From the IMG/VR virus record IMGVR_UViG_3300046472_000159, positions 1 through 49,325 of that record: DNA of 49,325 nucleotides, one strand, 5' to 3'. Below the pieces are notes generated by a model that was not told the origin of the DNA, ran no database searches, and saw only the letters and a list, made by a program, of their open reading frames with translations. The first letter of the stretch is position 1; every line of letters starts with the position of its first letter. Below, piece by piece: positions 1 through 8,623 of this stretch. Source of the DNA: a virus. A program made the translations under genes and the position numbers.

Positions 1-9
1 GGGCACCGT

Positions 10-23
10 GGCCCGGGAGGCGC
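10..23. terminator. Left arm of a hairpin whose right arm is the last 14 bases of the window
   Basis: These 14 bases are the exact reverse complement of the last 14 bases of the window (49312-49325). If the two ends are joined, they form a perfect 14-bp stem with a 9-base loop (bases 1-9). It would lie between the plus-strand gene ending at 49290 and the minus-strand gene ending at 70, where a bidirectional terminator is expected. No U-tract follows, which is common in actinobacterial terminators. An inverted terminal repeat of a linear molecule is the alternative. Confidence 0.6.
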
Positions 24-30
24 TTGCAGG

Positions 31-51
31 CCCGGAGATCGACGCTCCGGG
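31..51 (-). terminator. Hairpin after the leftmost minus-strand gene
   Basis: A perfect 7-bp stem (CCCGGAG / CTCCGGG) with a 7-base loop lies 19 bases beyond the stop codon of the minus-strand gene ending at 70. There is no U-tract. It probably helps end transcription of that gene, together with the larger hairpin formed by the window ends. Confidence 0.4.
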
Positions 52-69
52 GTTCCTACGTCGAACGTA

Positions 70-1056
70 TCAGGCGACGATCGACGCTTTCGTCGGCCGC
101 TTGATGAAGCCAAAGGTCGGGTCGGGGTCGCGCTGGCCGAGTTCGACCTTCGCGGCGAAGGTGACGCGGACCGGCGTCCCGGCCTCGCGCAGGCGCCGGA
201 TCGTTGTCGCGTAGAGGCCGTCGTCCTCGTCGGTCGCCAGGCCGACCAGCGCGTCGGAGATCGCCTCGGGGCAGGTGCCCCAGACCTTGAAGTTCCGGTC
301 ATCGCGAACCAGCATCTTCATCGCGCCGCCGAAGTCGCTTTCCTGCCACTTCGTCGCGAGCAGTTGGCCGGTGATCTGGACGCGCTCGCCGAGCAGGTCG
401 GCCGGGATCGGCCGCGCTTCGGCGTCCTCGGCTGCGCGCCGGGCCTGCTCGGCCTGCCGAGCGGCGTCCTCGCGGCGCAGCTTGTCGACCAGCCGGACCT
501 GCTTGTCGGAGATCCGGGCGGTCCGGTTGAAGCGGGCCAACAGGTCGGCGGCGAAGGTGGCGGGGAAGCCGCCGTCGGCGAAGAGGCCGTCGTCGGTGGC
601 GAAGTGCGTCCCCGGGTCGATCAGGTCGGCGTCGAGGCGCTCCATGACCGAGAGCGCCCAGTCGAGCGCCGAGCGGGCGGCCGGGTCGCCGAAGAGGCGC
701 TCGGCCCGGACCTGCGCCATGCGGCGGCCTTCGTAGGCGCGGACCTCTTCCAGCGCGGCGCGATCGGCGAGGCCGACCTTGTGCGCGCAGACCGAGCCGA
801 CCTGGATCACATCGCCGCTCGGCTCATGGCGGAAGAATCCCCAGTACCGGTTGCCCTTGTTCTGGCCGCAGAGGCGGCAGATCCCGGGGTCACCGTCGAG
901 GGCCTCGCTGATCGCCTCGGCATCGTCGTAGCGGTCATCTTCGATGTCGAAGCTGCCGTCCTCATGGTGTTCGTCGAGCAGGGCGACGAGCGTGTAGTCG
1001 GCCGGATCGAGGACGGCGTAGCGGTGAACGTCCTCGCGGGCGGCGGTGCTGGTCAT
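70..1056 (-). CDS. Hypothetical protein with an N-terminal zinc-finger-like CxxC...C-H motif
   Basis: This 328-residue protein was not assigned to a family. It has a CRLCG motif followed about 25 residues later by CAHK, which looks like a small zinc-binding fold. A basic, Ala/Arg-rich helix and a C-terminal domain with predicted beta content (GERVQITGQL..) follow. The ATG at 1056 is chosen because AGAAAGG lies 10 bases upstream. An in-frame ATG at 1089, six bases downstream of the -10 of its own promoter, could start a leaderless form 11 residues longer. The gene stands alone behind an early-type promoter at the end of the late tail operon, so it is probably expressed independently of the tail genes. 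Confidence 0.8.
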   Translation of the reverse strand: MTSTAAREDVHRYAVLDPADYTLVALLDEHHEDGSFDIEDDRYDDAEAISEALDGDPGICRLCGQNKGNRYWGFFRHEPSGDVIQVGSVCAHKVGLADRAALEEVRAYEGRRMAQVRAERLFGDPAARSALDWALSVMERLDADLIDPGTHFATDDGLFADGGFPATFAADLLARFNRTARISDKQVRLVDKLRREDAARQAEQARRAAEDAEARPIPADLLGERVQITGQLLATKWQESDFGGAMKMLVRDDRNFKVWGTCPEAISDALVGLATDEDDGLYATTIRRLREAGTPVRVTFAAKVELGQRDPDPTFGFIKRPTKASIVA

Positions 1057-1095
1057 CTCGGGGCTGCCTTTCTGAGTGGGATAGAGCATGCCCTT

Positions 1096-1124
1096 ACGGT
1101 ACTACCGAGCTAGTCCGGTGTCAA
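1096..1124 (-). promoter_or_regulatory. Early-type promoter with shared box
   Basis: On the minus strand, TTGACA (1119-1124) is followed by a 17-base spacer and TACCGT (1096-1101). Six bases later comes ATGCTCTATCCCACTCAG and an AGAAAGG ribosome site. The spacer starts CCGGACTAG, matching the box found at five or more other promoters in this window. It drives the gene at 70-1056. Confidence 0.8.
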
Positions 1125-1127
1125 GGG

Positions 1128-1754
1128 CTATTCGGAAGTCCGGGCAGCGAACCAAGTCGGGTATTTTTCGCGCACCTTCAGCCAGGTGTTCGACGCTGAC
1201 CGTTCGCGGAGTTCTTTCCAGGTGATCGCATTGTGCCGGTTGAAGAAGAGGAGAATCCCGATCGGCTTCTGTTCGGCCCGGATCTCGGCTTCGGTCACGG
1301 CCGGTTCGGGTGTCTCGGCTTCCAGCGTCGAGATTTGCAGCTTCCAGGCCGATTCGACGTACCGCTCGGTGATGACGACGGCTTTCGTGCCGGTCAGCCG
1401 CCGCTGGGCAACCTGCCGGATCGCTTCGATCGTGCCGCGCTTGAACGCCTCGGGCGATTTGATCGCGTTGCGCTCATCTTCCTCGGTCATGTCGGGCCGC
1501 AGCGTCGCCCCGCCGAACTGGGCCTGCCAGGGGAGCAGGACGGCGGGCGCCCGGTCGGGGTCGAGGATCAACTGCCAGCCCGGCCGATCTTCGTGGTCGA
1601 TCACGTATTCGTAGAGCGCGTCGAGGACACCGACGCTGAGCGACATGACGAGCTTGAGCGCGACCCAGTCGTTTTCTTCGTCGTTGGCCGTGAAGGCCGG
1701 GTCGAGGACGGCGTAAATGGCCTCGGCGGCGGCGCTGGCTTCCGGCCGCGCCAC
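1128..1754 (-). CDS. Tail protein I-like baseplate/tail-fibre attachment protein
   Basis: This 208-residue protein follows baseplate J, the position of gpI in P2-like tails. Like gpI relatives, it has a DPDRAPAVLLPWQAQFGG stretch (roughly residues 67-84) followed by a charged helical segment where KR precedes an amphipathic helix. The start is GTG, sharing one base with the TAG of the baseplate J gene, so the two are translationally coupled. It probably connects baseplate wedges to fibres. Sequence similarity to gpI is judged by eye and is limited to the central motif. It is the last gene of the tail operon. Confidence 0.65.
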   Translation of the reverse strand: MARPEASAAAEAIYAVLDPAFTANDEENDWVALKLVMSLSVGVLDALYEYVIDHEDRPGWQLILDPDRAPAVLLPWQAQFGGATLRPDMTEEDERNAIKSPEAFKRGTIEAIRQVAQRRLTGTKAVVITERYVESAWKLQISTLEAETPEPAVTEAEIRAEQKPIGILLFFNRHNAITWKELRERSASNTWLKVREKYPTWFAARTSE

Positions 1755-2920
1755 TAGGTCACCGTCAGCGTATTGACTTTCGGCAGCGGCGCTTTTCCGC
1801 TGAGGGTGATATCGACGACGCCGTAGCTGCCCGAGTGTTTGCGCGATTCAAGCAGCGTGTAATGCTCGACGCCCTCGACGCTGTTGACGACGGTGACGAG
1901 ATCCTGGTAACGCAGCGTCGGCGAGTTGACCCAGGTCTGCGGTTCGCCCGGGACGCGAAGGCCGTAGTTGGCCGGGCTGAGGAATTCTTCCAGCGCCTTT
2001 TTCACGGCGGCGACGACGGCGGCGTGTTCGTAGCCTTCGCGCTCGACGATCGTCGTTTTCACATCGACTTCGGTGTAGGTCGCGTCGCGGACGAAGAAGA
2101 GGAAGTTCGCCTCGCGTTTGCTCTGGAGGTCGGCGAGGACGACCGCTTTGACTTCGGCCGAGGTCGCCAGGCCCGAGGAGTCGGTGACGTAGACCGAGGT
2201 CGTCTTTTCCTGTTCGCCCGCTTCGGTTTCGGCGTTCCAGTTGTCGATCGCCACGGCCCGCCCGACGCCTGCGATGTTGCGGGCGATGATCTCTACGTCG
2301 CGGGCGATCACCGGGCGCGGGCTGAGGGTCCGCATCGTTTCGGCCAGGCGCGAGAGGTAGGCGGCCGGTTCCTCGGCATCTTCGCCGCCGTGCGTGGCTT
2401 CGGCGAGTTTCACCGTCGACACGTAGCCGATCGCGTTGACCAACGAGCAGACGGTTCCCGCCGTGCCGATCGCGGCGGCTGCGGCGCCGGGGTTGATCGC
2501 TTCCATCAGCACTTCGCCCGCAGCGGTCGCCGATTTCCCAGGCGGAATGACGACATCGCTGACCACTCGGAAGCCCTGCGATTCGTCGCCGGTGACCGGC
2601 ACATCGACTTCCCAGCCCTGTTTGATCGTGTACCCGGCCGTGTCCTGCACGGTCCAGGTCGTCGACACGGTCGCCGGGGTCGCGGTGTGCGGCGGCAGGT
2701 TGACGAGGTCGGTCCCCCAGACGTTGAAGATTTCGTCGGGAACGTCGGCGGCCAGTTCGGCGGCCGGGGCGATGACCGCGTAGATGATGCCCCGGATCAG
2801 CACGACCTCGGGGTTGCCCGGCTCGGGTTTCCAGCCCGGGAACTGTTCTTCCAGGAAGGCGTAGGCGGCCTCGACCAGCGCCTCGCGGTCGGTCTGGAGC
2901 GGGAACTTAACCAGGCTCAT
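1754..2920 (-). CDS. Baseplate J-like protein (gp47 family)
   Basis: This 388-residue protein forms the wedges of the contractile baseplate and triggers sheath contraction. Typical features are the N-terminal VLIRGIIYAVIAPAAELA helix, a central beta domain, the SPRPVIARDVEIIARNIAGV segment (here exactly 20 residues), and a C-terminal beta domain with a long helix. The start at 2920 gives a 4-base ATGA overlap with the upstream gp25-like gene; the longer reading frame upstream would overlap that gene by 80 bases and is rejected. The order gp25, J, I is that of P2- and Mu-type tails. Confidence 0.9.
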   Translation of the reverse strand: MSLVKFPLQTDREALVEAAYAFLEEQFPGWKPEPGNPEVVLIRGIIYAVIAPAAELAADVPDEIFNVWGTDLVNLPPHTATPATVSTTWTVQDTAGYTIKQGWEVDVPVTGDESQGFRVVSDVVIPPGKSATAAGEVLMEAINPGAAAAAIGTAGTVCSLVNAIGYVSTVKLAEATHGGEDAEEPAAYLSRLAETMRTLSPRPVIARDVEIIARNIAGVGRAVAIDNWNAETEAGEQEKTTSVYVTDSSGLATSAEVKAVVLADLQSKREANFLFFVRDATYTEVDVKTTIVEREGYEHAAVVAAVKKALEEFLSPANYGLRVPGEPQTWVNSPTLRYQDLVTVVNSVEGVEHYTLLESRKHSGSYGVVDITLSGKAPLPKVNTLTVT

Positions 2921-3663
2921 AGCGACACCTTGACGCCGACCTTCGTCAGCAAATCTTCGATCTCCTGGTCGGTGTCGACCGAGGCGCGCGGCTCCCATTC
3001 GCGGATCGCCGTCCGCCAGTCGTCGAGGTCGAGGGGGGCCTGGTCGAAGGTGACTTCCTCGACGCCGAAGTCAGGCTCGTCGAGGCGCGAGCCGCGCGGC
3101 GTTCCCAGGATCGCGTAGACGCACTGGGCGATCTCGTCGACGCTGCCCTGCGGGACCGTGGCGAAGCTCGACGGGGCCGGACCGCGAACGTGAGCATCTT
3201 CGACCCAGTAGGTGTAGGCGTGTGTCCCCTGCGTGACGACGGCGATGCCGGTTTCGCCCGAGAGGGTCGGCGTGTAGATCACTTCGACCAACTGCCAATT
3301 TCCGGTCGCGGTGAAGCCCTTGATCGCGGTCCCGATCGTGCCGTCGCCCACGAAGAGGTCGAGCAACTCGCCGCCCGCTTTCCCCTTGACCCAGGCCATG
3401 CAGGGATATTCGACCCCGGCCTCGACGGCGAAGGCGCCGTTACCCGAGTCGGCTCCCTCCTGCGCTTTCGCGCCCGGGGTGCTGACTTCGGTGCCGGGGC
3501 TGTCGCCGTGGAAGATCGTCACATCGGGGGCCAACGTCGCCCCAGCCGCCGTGCGGTAGGTATTGGCGGCGCCGGTCCAGGTTCCGTCGAAAAGCTCTGG
3601 CGGGGCCTGCCCGTTGGGCTGAATACGCAGCGGCACGGCGAGCTTCGGGATCAGCGGCGGCAT
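2917..3663 (-). CDS. gp25/gpW-like baseplate wedge protein with an inserted carbohydrate-binding-like domain
   Basis: This protein has 248 residues, whereas gp25-like proteins are usually about 110-140. The gp25 fold is split. Residues 1-19 (PLRIQPNGQ) and about 166-248 (VPQGSVDEIAQCVYAILGTP, GSRLDEPDFG, and IREWEPRA) are the two halves. Between them, residues about 23-160 form a beta-rich segment resembling CBM4/9 jelly rolls, with the GNWQLVEVIYTP and YWVEDAHV strands typical of that class. The insertion falls in the loop that normally joins PNG to the QGS segment. It could expose a glycan-binding domain on the baseplate. The CBM assignment is by eye. Confidence 0.8.
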   Translation of the reverse strand: MPPLIPKLAVPLRIQPNGQAPPELFDGTWTGAANTYRTAAGATLAPDVTIFHGDSPGTEVSTPGAKAQEGADSGNGAFAVEAGVEYPCMAWVKGKAGGELLDLFVGDGTIGTAIKGFTATGNWQLVEVIYTPTLSGETGIAVVTQGTHAYTYWVEDAHVRGPAPSSFATVPQGSVDEIAQCVYAILGTPRGSRLDEPDFGVEEVTFDQAPLDLDDWRTAIREWEPRASVDTDQEIEDLLTKVGVKVSL

Positions 3664-3694
3664 GGGTTCCAGTCTACGGTCGGCGTCGTGGCCC

Positions 3695-3943
3695 TCATTC
3701 GGGCCACCAGGCGATTACCCACGGCTCGCTGACATCGTCGACGAGGACCAGGACGCGGTCGCCGAGGCTGGGCAGCGTCGCCCCGCGCGGCATCCAGTAG
3801 CGGATCTGGAATACGTGGTCCTCGCCGAAGCTCGGGATCGCGACCGTCATCGGTTCGGTGCTGGAGCCAGGCGCACTCTTGACGAAGCCATGCTCGGCCG
3901 ACGGCGGGATCGGGGTCGACGGGCGACTGAGGGAGGCGGGCAT
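3695..3943 (-). CDS. Small OB-fold-like baseplate protein (gpV/gp5 OB relative)
   Basis: This 82-residue protein lies between the tail hub and the gp25-like wedge, where gpV or spike-type OB-fold proteins are found. Its second half, FQIRYWMPRGATLPSLGDRV followed by LVLVDDVSEPWVIAWWP, reads like the beta strands of an OB barrel. The first 30 residues are Pro/Ser-rich and probably disordered. Its ATG shares one base with the end of the hub gene. A role as a central hub or spike component is inferred from position and fold. Confidence 0.6.
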   Translation of the reverse strand: MPASLSRPSTPIPPSAEHGFVKSAPGSSTEPMTVAIPSFGEDHVFQIRYWMPRGATLPSLGDRVLVLVDDVSEPWVIAWWPE

Positions 3944-5847
3944 CAGGTGCCTTTCGGGTGCCGGGCGACGAATCCCGTCTTAGGGTGCGACCCGGCCGCC
4001 AGGAACCCGGCGCGCGAGCCGAGGACCCCGCCCTCTTCCCACTCCCGCCAGCCCGACTTCGTTTTGATTTCGCAGAAAACGTGTTCGGCGTTCGCGTAGA
4101 GGACGAACCAGTCGCCGCGCCCGGCCTCAAACATGCTCATCATCGCCGGGCTGGCGGCCGGGGCATTGAGGAAGCCGCCCGCATGCAGGACCAGGCTCAT
4201 CGCGCCCGAGCAGTCGAGCTTCGGCGGGCTGGTTTCAAAGGTCGAGCCGTGGCCCGCGCCGTAGAGGTACGGGGTGCCGGTCAGCTTTTCCATCTCGGCG
4301 AGCATCGCGTCGATCGCGGCCGGGGCGCCGGACGGGGTCTGCGAAGAGTTGCCGGTCGAGCCGCTGAAGCCGCCGATCGACTTGGTCGAGGTCTGCGCGG
4401 CAGGCTCCAGCAGCGGCACGGTCGGCCGGTTGAGCGTGATCTTGCAGAGCGAGTTGCGGCGGGCCAGCGGCGCTTCGATCTTCTCGACGATGTAGATGCC
4501 GTCGCCGGGACCGTGGTCGAGGACGTTGACGACCGACCCGGGCGGCGCCTCCCATGCCGTCGCGCGCGCTTCGACGGTGATTTCCTGGACTTCCTTGCCC
4601 TCGTCGTATTTCAACTGCGTGTCCTGGACGCCCGGGGCGTAGTCGCGAATCGTCATGCGGAGCGTCGATCGCAGCAGGTCCGGCTCGGCGATGAAGTAGA
4701 TCCAGCCCGCCGACTCAAAGCAGCGCCAGTGGACTTCTTCGGCGAGGTCGACCATCTCGGTCCAGTTGTCCTTGTCGGCGGCCTGCTGGAAGGCGTATCG
4801 CTCGGTCGTTTCGACGGTTTCCGAGGCCGACCCGCCGTAGGCTTCGACCCATTCGACGGCTTCGGCTTCGACCGCGCCGTAGTTGTCGCGCCCGTTGGAG
4901 GCTTCCCCGGCACCCGACGCCTGCACGGCCTGCGCGATTTCGTAGGGCTTCGCCGTCGGGTTGGCCTTGAAGTATCCGATCGCCCCGCCCGCCTGCGAGG
5001 TCCAGCCCTTGCCGGTCAGGAATCCCGTTATGTCGTGCTGGACCCCCTTCGCTTTGCCTGCGGTCCCCTGCAAGATGTTCGACGAGGCGCGGCCCATTTC
5101 CGACTCGGCGATCAGAGCGGCGAAGAGGGCGACCATGACCCGAAACGGTGCGTTCTCAGACTCGGCGATCTTGCCCGCTTCGTTGCCGAGGGTGACCTGC
5201 GCGCTGGTCGCGGCGCTGCCCTTGACCTTCAGGTGCAGGTTGTGTTTCGACACGCCTTTTTCGCGACGTTCTTCGGCGTCGAGGATCACTTCCTTCGCCT
5301 GCTTCGGGGATTCGATCTTCTCGATCGTGTGAAGCTGCGGGCAGACGAAGGTCGGCTGCGGGGTGACCATGAAGGCGAGGCGCTTGGCGAACTCGGCGCG
5401 GGTCATCAGGTCGCGGAATGCCTTGTGTGGGCCGAGGATTTCGCGCAGCTTGGCGACGACCAGCGGTTCGTAGGTGAACTCGTCGGGGCCGTTCATCGAC
5501 GGCGAGTTGACGGCGACGAAGCGGAAGGCGAGGCCGTCGAGGTTGACGACATGTTTTTCGAGCATCAGCGGCGACTTGAGCAGCGCCCGCTTGTCGCCGA
5601 TCGTCAGTTTCAGGACGCTGGCGCCTTTCGTCGTGCGGGTCAGGGTGCCGTTGAGCAGCGAGTCGCCGAGCGCCGCCTTCCAGTTGAAGCCGCGCACGAA
5701 GAGGTCATTCAGGTCCGAGGAGATCCCGCGCACTCGGCGCAGCGGTGCGATCGCCGTCGCCGCCCCGCCGTCGGGCTGCCCCTTCTGCTCGCCGCCGTCG
5801 GCCCCCGGCTTCGTCGGGTTGGAGAGGTAGGTCAGGCCCGGCGTCAT
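3943..5847 (-). CDS. Tail hub/tail-associated lysin with two peptidoglycan hydrolase domains
   Basis: This 634-residue protein combines a gpD-like hub with cell wall hydrolases. Residues about 40-135 look like the start of the hub fold. Residues about 235-340 resemble the transglycosylase domain of actinophage tail lysins (ALIAESEMGRASSN, with Glu248 or Glu250 as candidate catalytic acid, then IGYFKANP, PYEIAQAVQASGAG and AEAVEWVEAYG). Residues 345-475 return to the hub. Residues about 505-634 are NlpC/P60-like: YLYGAGH, DCSGAM with Cys546 and EHVFCEI with His589. Two enzymes cutting glycan and peptide bonds would help the tail tube through a thick wall. Confidence 0.85.
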   Translation of the reverse strand: MTPGLTYLSNPTKPGADGGEQKGQPDGGAATAIAPLRRVRGISSDLNDLFVRGFNWKAALGDSLLNGTLTRTTKGASVLKLTIGDKRALLKSPLMLEKHVVNLDGLAFRFVAVNSPSMNGPDEFTYEPLVVAKLREILGPHKAFRDLMTRAEFAKRLAFMVTPQPTFVCPQLHTIEKIESPKQAKEVILDAEERREKGVSKHNLHLKVKGSAATSAQVTLGNEAGKIAESENAPFRVMVALFAALIAESEMGRASSNILQGTAGKAKGVQHDITGFLTGKGWTSQAGGAIGYFKANPTAKPYEIAQAVQASGAGEASNGRDNYGAVEAEAVEWVEAYGGSASETVETTERYAFQQAADKDNWTEMVDLAEEVHWRCFESAGWIYFIAEPDLLRSTLRMTIRDYAPGVQDTQLKYDEGKEVQEITVEARATAWEAPPGSVVNVLDHGPGDGIYIVEKIEAPLARRNSLCKITLNRPTVPLLEPAAQTSTKSIGGFSGSTGNSSQTPSGAPAAIDAMLAEMEKLTGTPYLYGAGHGSTFETSPPKLDCSGAMSLVLHAGGFLNAPAASPAMMSMFEAGRGDWFVLYANAEHVFCEIKTKSGWREWEEGGVLGSRAGFLAAGSHPKTGFVARHPKGT

Positions 5848-6566
5848 CAGGCGGGCGGCAGGTTGAGCTTCGTACCCGCCTTGAGCGGCTTGCGAATGTC
5901 GCGGATTCCGTTGAGGTCGCCGATTTCCTTCGCGTGAGTCGTGTCGCCGTAGACCCGGTTGGAGACATGCAGCAGCGACTCGCCGCCTTTCGTGACCGTG
6001 ACGTTGCCCCCAGCGACCGAGGCATCGCCGACGGCGGCGTGGTATCGGCGCTTGCGAACGTCGAGGGTGTCGGGATCTTCAAACTGGACCAGCTTCAGCG
6101 TCATCGCGAGCCGGTGCAGGGTTCCCGAGGGGCCGTTGCCCGACCGTCCCCAGCCCTCACCGTATTCGGGCAGTTCCATCTGGAAGCGCATGCCCGAGTA
6201 GGGGAACGGGCCGGTCGCCTTGAAGTCGGGCGGCGGGGTGCCGGGCTTCGTGCCGCCCGAGGCGATCGAGAGGATTTTTTCCACGGTCGGCATGACATCG
6301 CGGCGCTCGCGCCAGCCCTCCAGCAGGATCGGAACGTCGAGCTTGACCAGGGCGTCGCCGGTGTAGACGGTCAGCGCCGAGCGCCCGGGCCGGGGCTGTT
6401 CTTCATACGTCGCCCCGCCGCCTGAAACGGTCGGGTTGCCGCCGCCCAGCAGCAGGTAGAAGTCGAAGGTCTGACCGTGCAGCCGAATCGACGGGCGGCT
6501 CGGGGCCGTCGGCGTATCGACGGGGTTCCCGCCAATCGCCCTTCCTCTGCCGAGCTTGGTCGTCAT
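5847..6566 (-). CDS. LysM-domain baseplate protein (gp53-like)
   Basis: This 239-residue protein lies between the tape measure and hub genes, the usual place for LysM baseplate proteins of contractile tails (T4 gp53, Afp7 type). Residues about 185-239 form a LysM domain (VTVTKGGESLLHVSNRVYGD, then GIRDIRKPLKAGTKLNLP). The N-terminal part contains IRLHGQTFDFYLLLGGG and ALVKLDVPILLEGW strands. It probably joins the tail tube to the hub. It overlaps the tape measure by ATGA. Confidence 0.85.
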   Translation of the reverse strand: MTTKLGRGRAIGGNPVDTPTAPSRPSIRLHGQTFDFYLLLGGGNPTVSGGGATYEEQPRPGRSALTVYTGDALVKLDVPILLEGWRERRDVMPTVEKILSIASGGTKPGTPPPDFKATGPFPYSGMRFQMELPEYGEGWGRSGNGPSGTLHRLAMTLKLVQFEDPDTLDVRKRRYHAAVGDASVAGGNVTVTKGGESLLHVSNRVYGDTTHAKEIGDLNGIRDIRKPLKAGTKLNLPPA

Positions 6567-8620
6567 CGCCTTGCCTCGTCATCTTCCTGCACTTCGACGA
6601 CGCCCTCGGCGAGGACGCGCTTGTCGACGACGAACTGGACGGGTACCTGCGTCCGTGTGCGACCGCCTGAGCCGCTCATGTTGCTCAGTCGGTTGGACGG
6701 CCTCACTTCGCCCGGGCGGCGCTTACGCGGGCGCGGAGACAGCGGTGTGACTTCAAAGCCGTGGCCCGGACCGGCGATCCCTGAGCCGGGATGGTGGACC
6801 GTCGAATGCGGGGCGCCGGGGACGCCGGGCGTACCGGGCGTGACCAGGCTCGGGTCGGCTTTCGTCGGCGGCCCGGTCGAGCCTTCGATGCTTTCGATGA
6901 TCGACTTGACCTTTTCGTACCCTTCGATCAGGTGCCGGATCACGAAGAGGGTCGCCCGCAGCGGCGCCGTCAGCACCTTCCCCAGGGTCGAGTTCTGGAA
7001 CCAGTCGAGGACGTTGGACGCCGCCGTCTTGATCCATCCCCAGGCTTCCTTCAGGTGGCCGAGGTTGGCGATGATGACCAGGATCGGGCCGATGATCGGG
7101 GCGAAGGGGATCAGCAGCAGGCGCCAGTGTTCCTTGACGAAGTTGAACACGGCGTCGACGGCATTGTGGAACCACGTTACGTGCTTATAGGCGTAGATGA
7201 ACCCGGCCGCCAGGGCCGCGAGGCCGACGACGATCAGCGTGACCGGACCCAGCGCGATCGCCTCGCTGACGCCGAGCGCGGCGAAGGCCGCGGCCAGCGA
7301 GCCGACCATGACCAGCAGCGGCCCGGCGACGACGAGCAGCCCGGTCAGGATCTCGACGAACAACTTGACCGGACCCGGCAGGGCGGTGAAGCCGTGCAGC
7401 ATCGTCGTCAGCCCTTGCGCGGCATCCTTCAGCATCGGGATTATCACCGGCGCCAGCACTTCGCCGAGTTCGACGAGCGCGTTGTTTAGCTGGCTCCAGG
7501 TGTGCTTCAGCTTTTCCTCGCCGGTGCCTTCCGCTTTCCTGATGTCGGCGCCGATTTTGCCGGTGTTGTTGTGGACCTCGGCGGTCGTTTCGCGCAGCTT
7601 TTGCATGTTGCCGATGATCTGGAGGATCGTGCCGCCCGATTTCGCCCCGCCGAAGGCACCGGCGAGGATCTGATTCGCTTCGGTTTTGCCGATTTTCGTC
7701 GTCAGGTCAACGTGTTCGGACAGGTGTTTGCGGAGCAGTTCAAAGGCTTTTACGGCGCCGTTGGGACCGCGCATTTTCTGCGCGAGGTCGGTCTGAGAGA
7801 GGCCGATTCCTTCCAGTGCTTTGACCGCCTTTTCCGTCGGGTTCGCGATCAGGGAGAAGGCCATGCGAAGGCGCGTTGCCGCCGCCGTCGCCGGGGTGCC
7901 TTCGCGGGTCAGGAAGGCGAGTGAGCCGCCGACCTCGGTCAGGTTCAACCCGAGCGCCTTCGCGGTGCCGAGGAAGCCGGTCGAGATCGCCGAGTTGAGT
8001 TCGCCCATGTGCATCTGCCCGGCGCCGATCACGGCGTTGAGGGTTCCCATCTCTTCGTGCAGGTGTTTCGTCCCCTTGATCCCCGAGTTCTGCGCCGATA
8101 CCAGGGCTTTCGTCGTTTCGGCGAGGCCCGCCTGCCCGACCTCGGCGAAGTCGGACGCCGCGCGCAGGGTGTCGAGCGCCCGGGCGCCTTTGATCCCCGC
8201 CGAGCGGACCGCGTACAGCCCTTCGGCTAGCTCGTTGTCGGTGAAGCCGGTTTTGCCCGACGCCGCGAGTTCCTGCACACCCTTTTTCAGGAAGCTGAGT
8301 TCCTTCGCCGAGGCCCCGGCCTGCGTCTGGATCAGGGCCATCGACTGATTGAAGTCGAGCGACGCCTTGATCGAATAGGCGCTGATCGCGAGCAGCGGCA
8401 GGGAGATGTAGCGGCTCATCGTGCCGCCTGTCTCCTTCATAATCGACGACTGTTTCTTCAGGCTCGACGCGATCGCCGAGGACCCGGCAACCGTGCTTTT
8501 GCTCGCGGTCGCGGCGGCGGCGGCGGTCGACTCGACCGAGGCGCTGATGCCTTTCGCCTCGGTTGCGACCTGCGAGCCGCCCGAGAGAATCGCGCGGATC
8601 TCGACGAGGTCAATCGCCAC
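6563..8620 (-). CDS. Tail tape measure protein
   Basis: This 685-residue protein sets tail length and is ejected ahead of the DNA. The N-terminal half matches the TP901-type tape measure core (SLDFNQSMALIQTQAGAS, FTDNELAEGLYAVRSAGIKG, TAAATRLRMAFSLIANP). Hydrophobic segments at about 430-490 and 510-535 are typical membrane-inserting regions. At about 1.5 angstrom per residue the tail would be near 100 nm. The start is GTG, three bases after the frameshifted chaperone stop. A Pro/Arg-rich C-terminus probably contacts the hub. Confidence 0.92.
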   Translation of the reverse strand: MAIDLVEIRAILSGGSQVATEAKGISASVESTAAAAATASKSTVAGSSAIASSLKKQSSIMKETGGTMSRYISLPLLAISAYSIKASLDFNQSMALIQTQAGASAKELSFLKKGVQELAASGKTGFTDNELAEGLYAVRSAGIKGARALDTLRAASDFAEVGQAGLAETTKALVSAQNSGIKGTKHLHEEMGTLNAVIGAGQMHMGELNSAISTGFLGTAKALGLNLTEVGGSLAFLTREGTPATAAATRLRMAFSLIANPTEKAVKALEGIGLSQTDLAQKMRGPNGAVKAFELLRKHLSEHVDLTTKIGKTEANQILAGAFGGAKSGGTILQIIGNMQKLRETTAEVHNNTGKIGADIRKAEGTGEEKLKHTWSQLNNALVELGEVLAPVIIPMLKDAAQGLTTMLHGFTALPGPVKLFVEILTGLLVVAGPLLVMVGSLAAAFAALGVSEAIALGPVTLIVVGLAALAAGFIYAYKHVTWFHNAVDAVFNFVKEHWRLLLIPFAPIIGPILVIIANLGHLKEAWGWIKTAASNVLDWFQNSTLGKVLTAPLRATLFVIRHLIEGYEKVKSIIESIEGSTGPPTKADPSLVTPGTPGVPGAPHSTVHHPGSGIAGPGHGFEVTPLSPRPRKRRPGEVRPSNRLSNMSGSGGRTRTQVPVQFVVDKRVLAEGVVEVQEDDEARR

Positions 8621-8623
8621 GGT

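Noticed and set aside
8-214. Plus-strand open frame at the left end
   Set aside because: It overlaps the hairpin region and the end of the well-supported minus-strand gene, has no ribosome site and low-complexity Arg-rich sequence.
3958-5937. Very long plus-strand open frame (about 659 codons) opposite the tail hub gene
   Set aside because: It mirrors the hub coding frame; GC-rich genes leave the opposite strand open. The product is Arg/Gly/Val/Asp-rich with no domains, whereas the minus-strand frame has clear hub and NlpC/P60 motifs.
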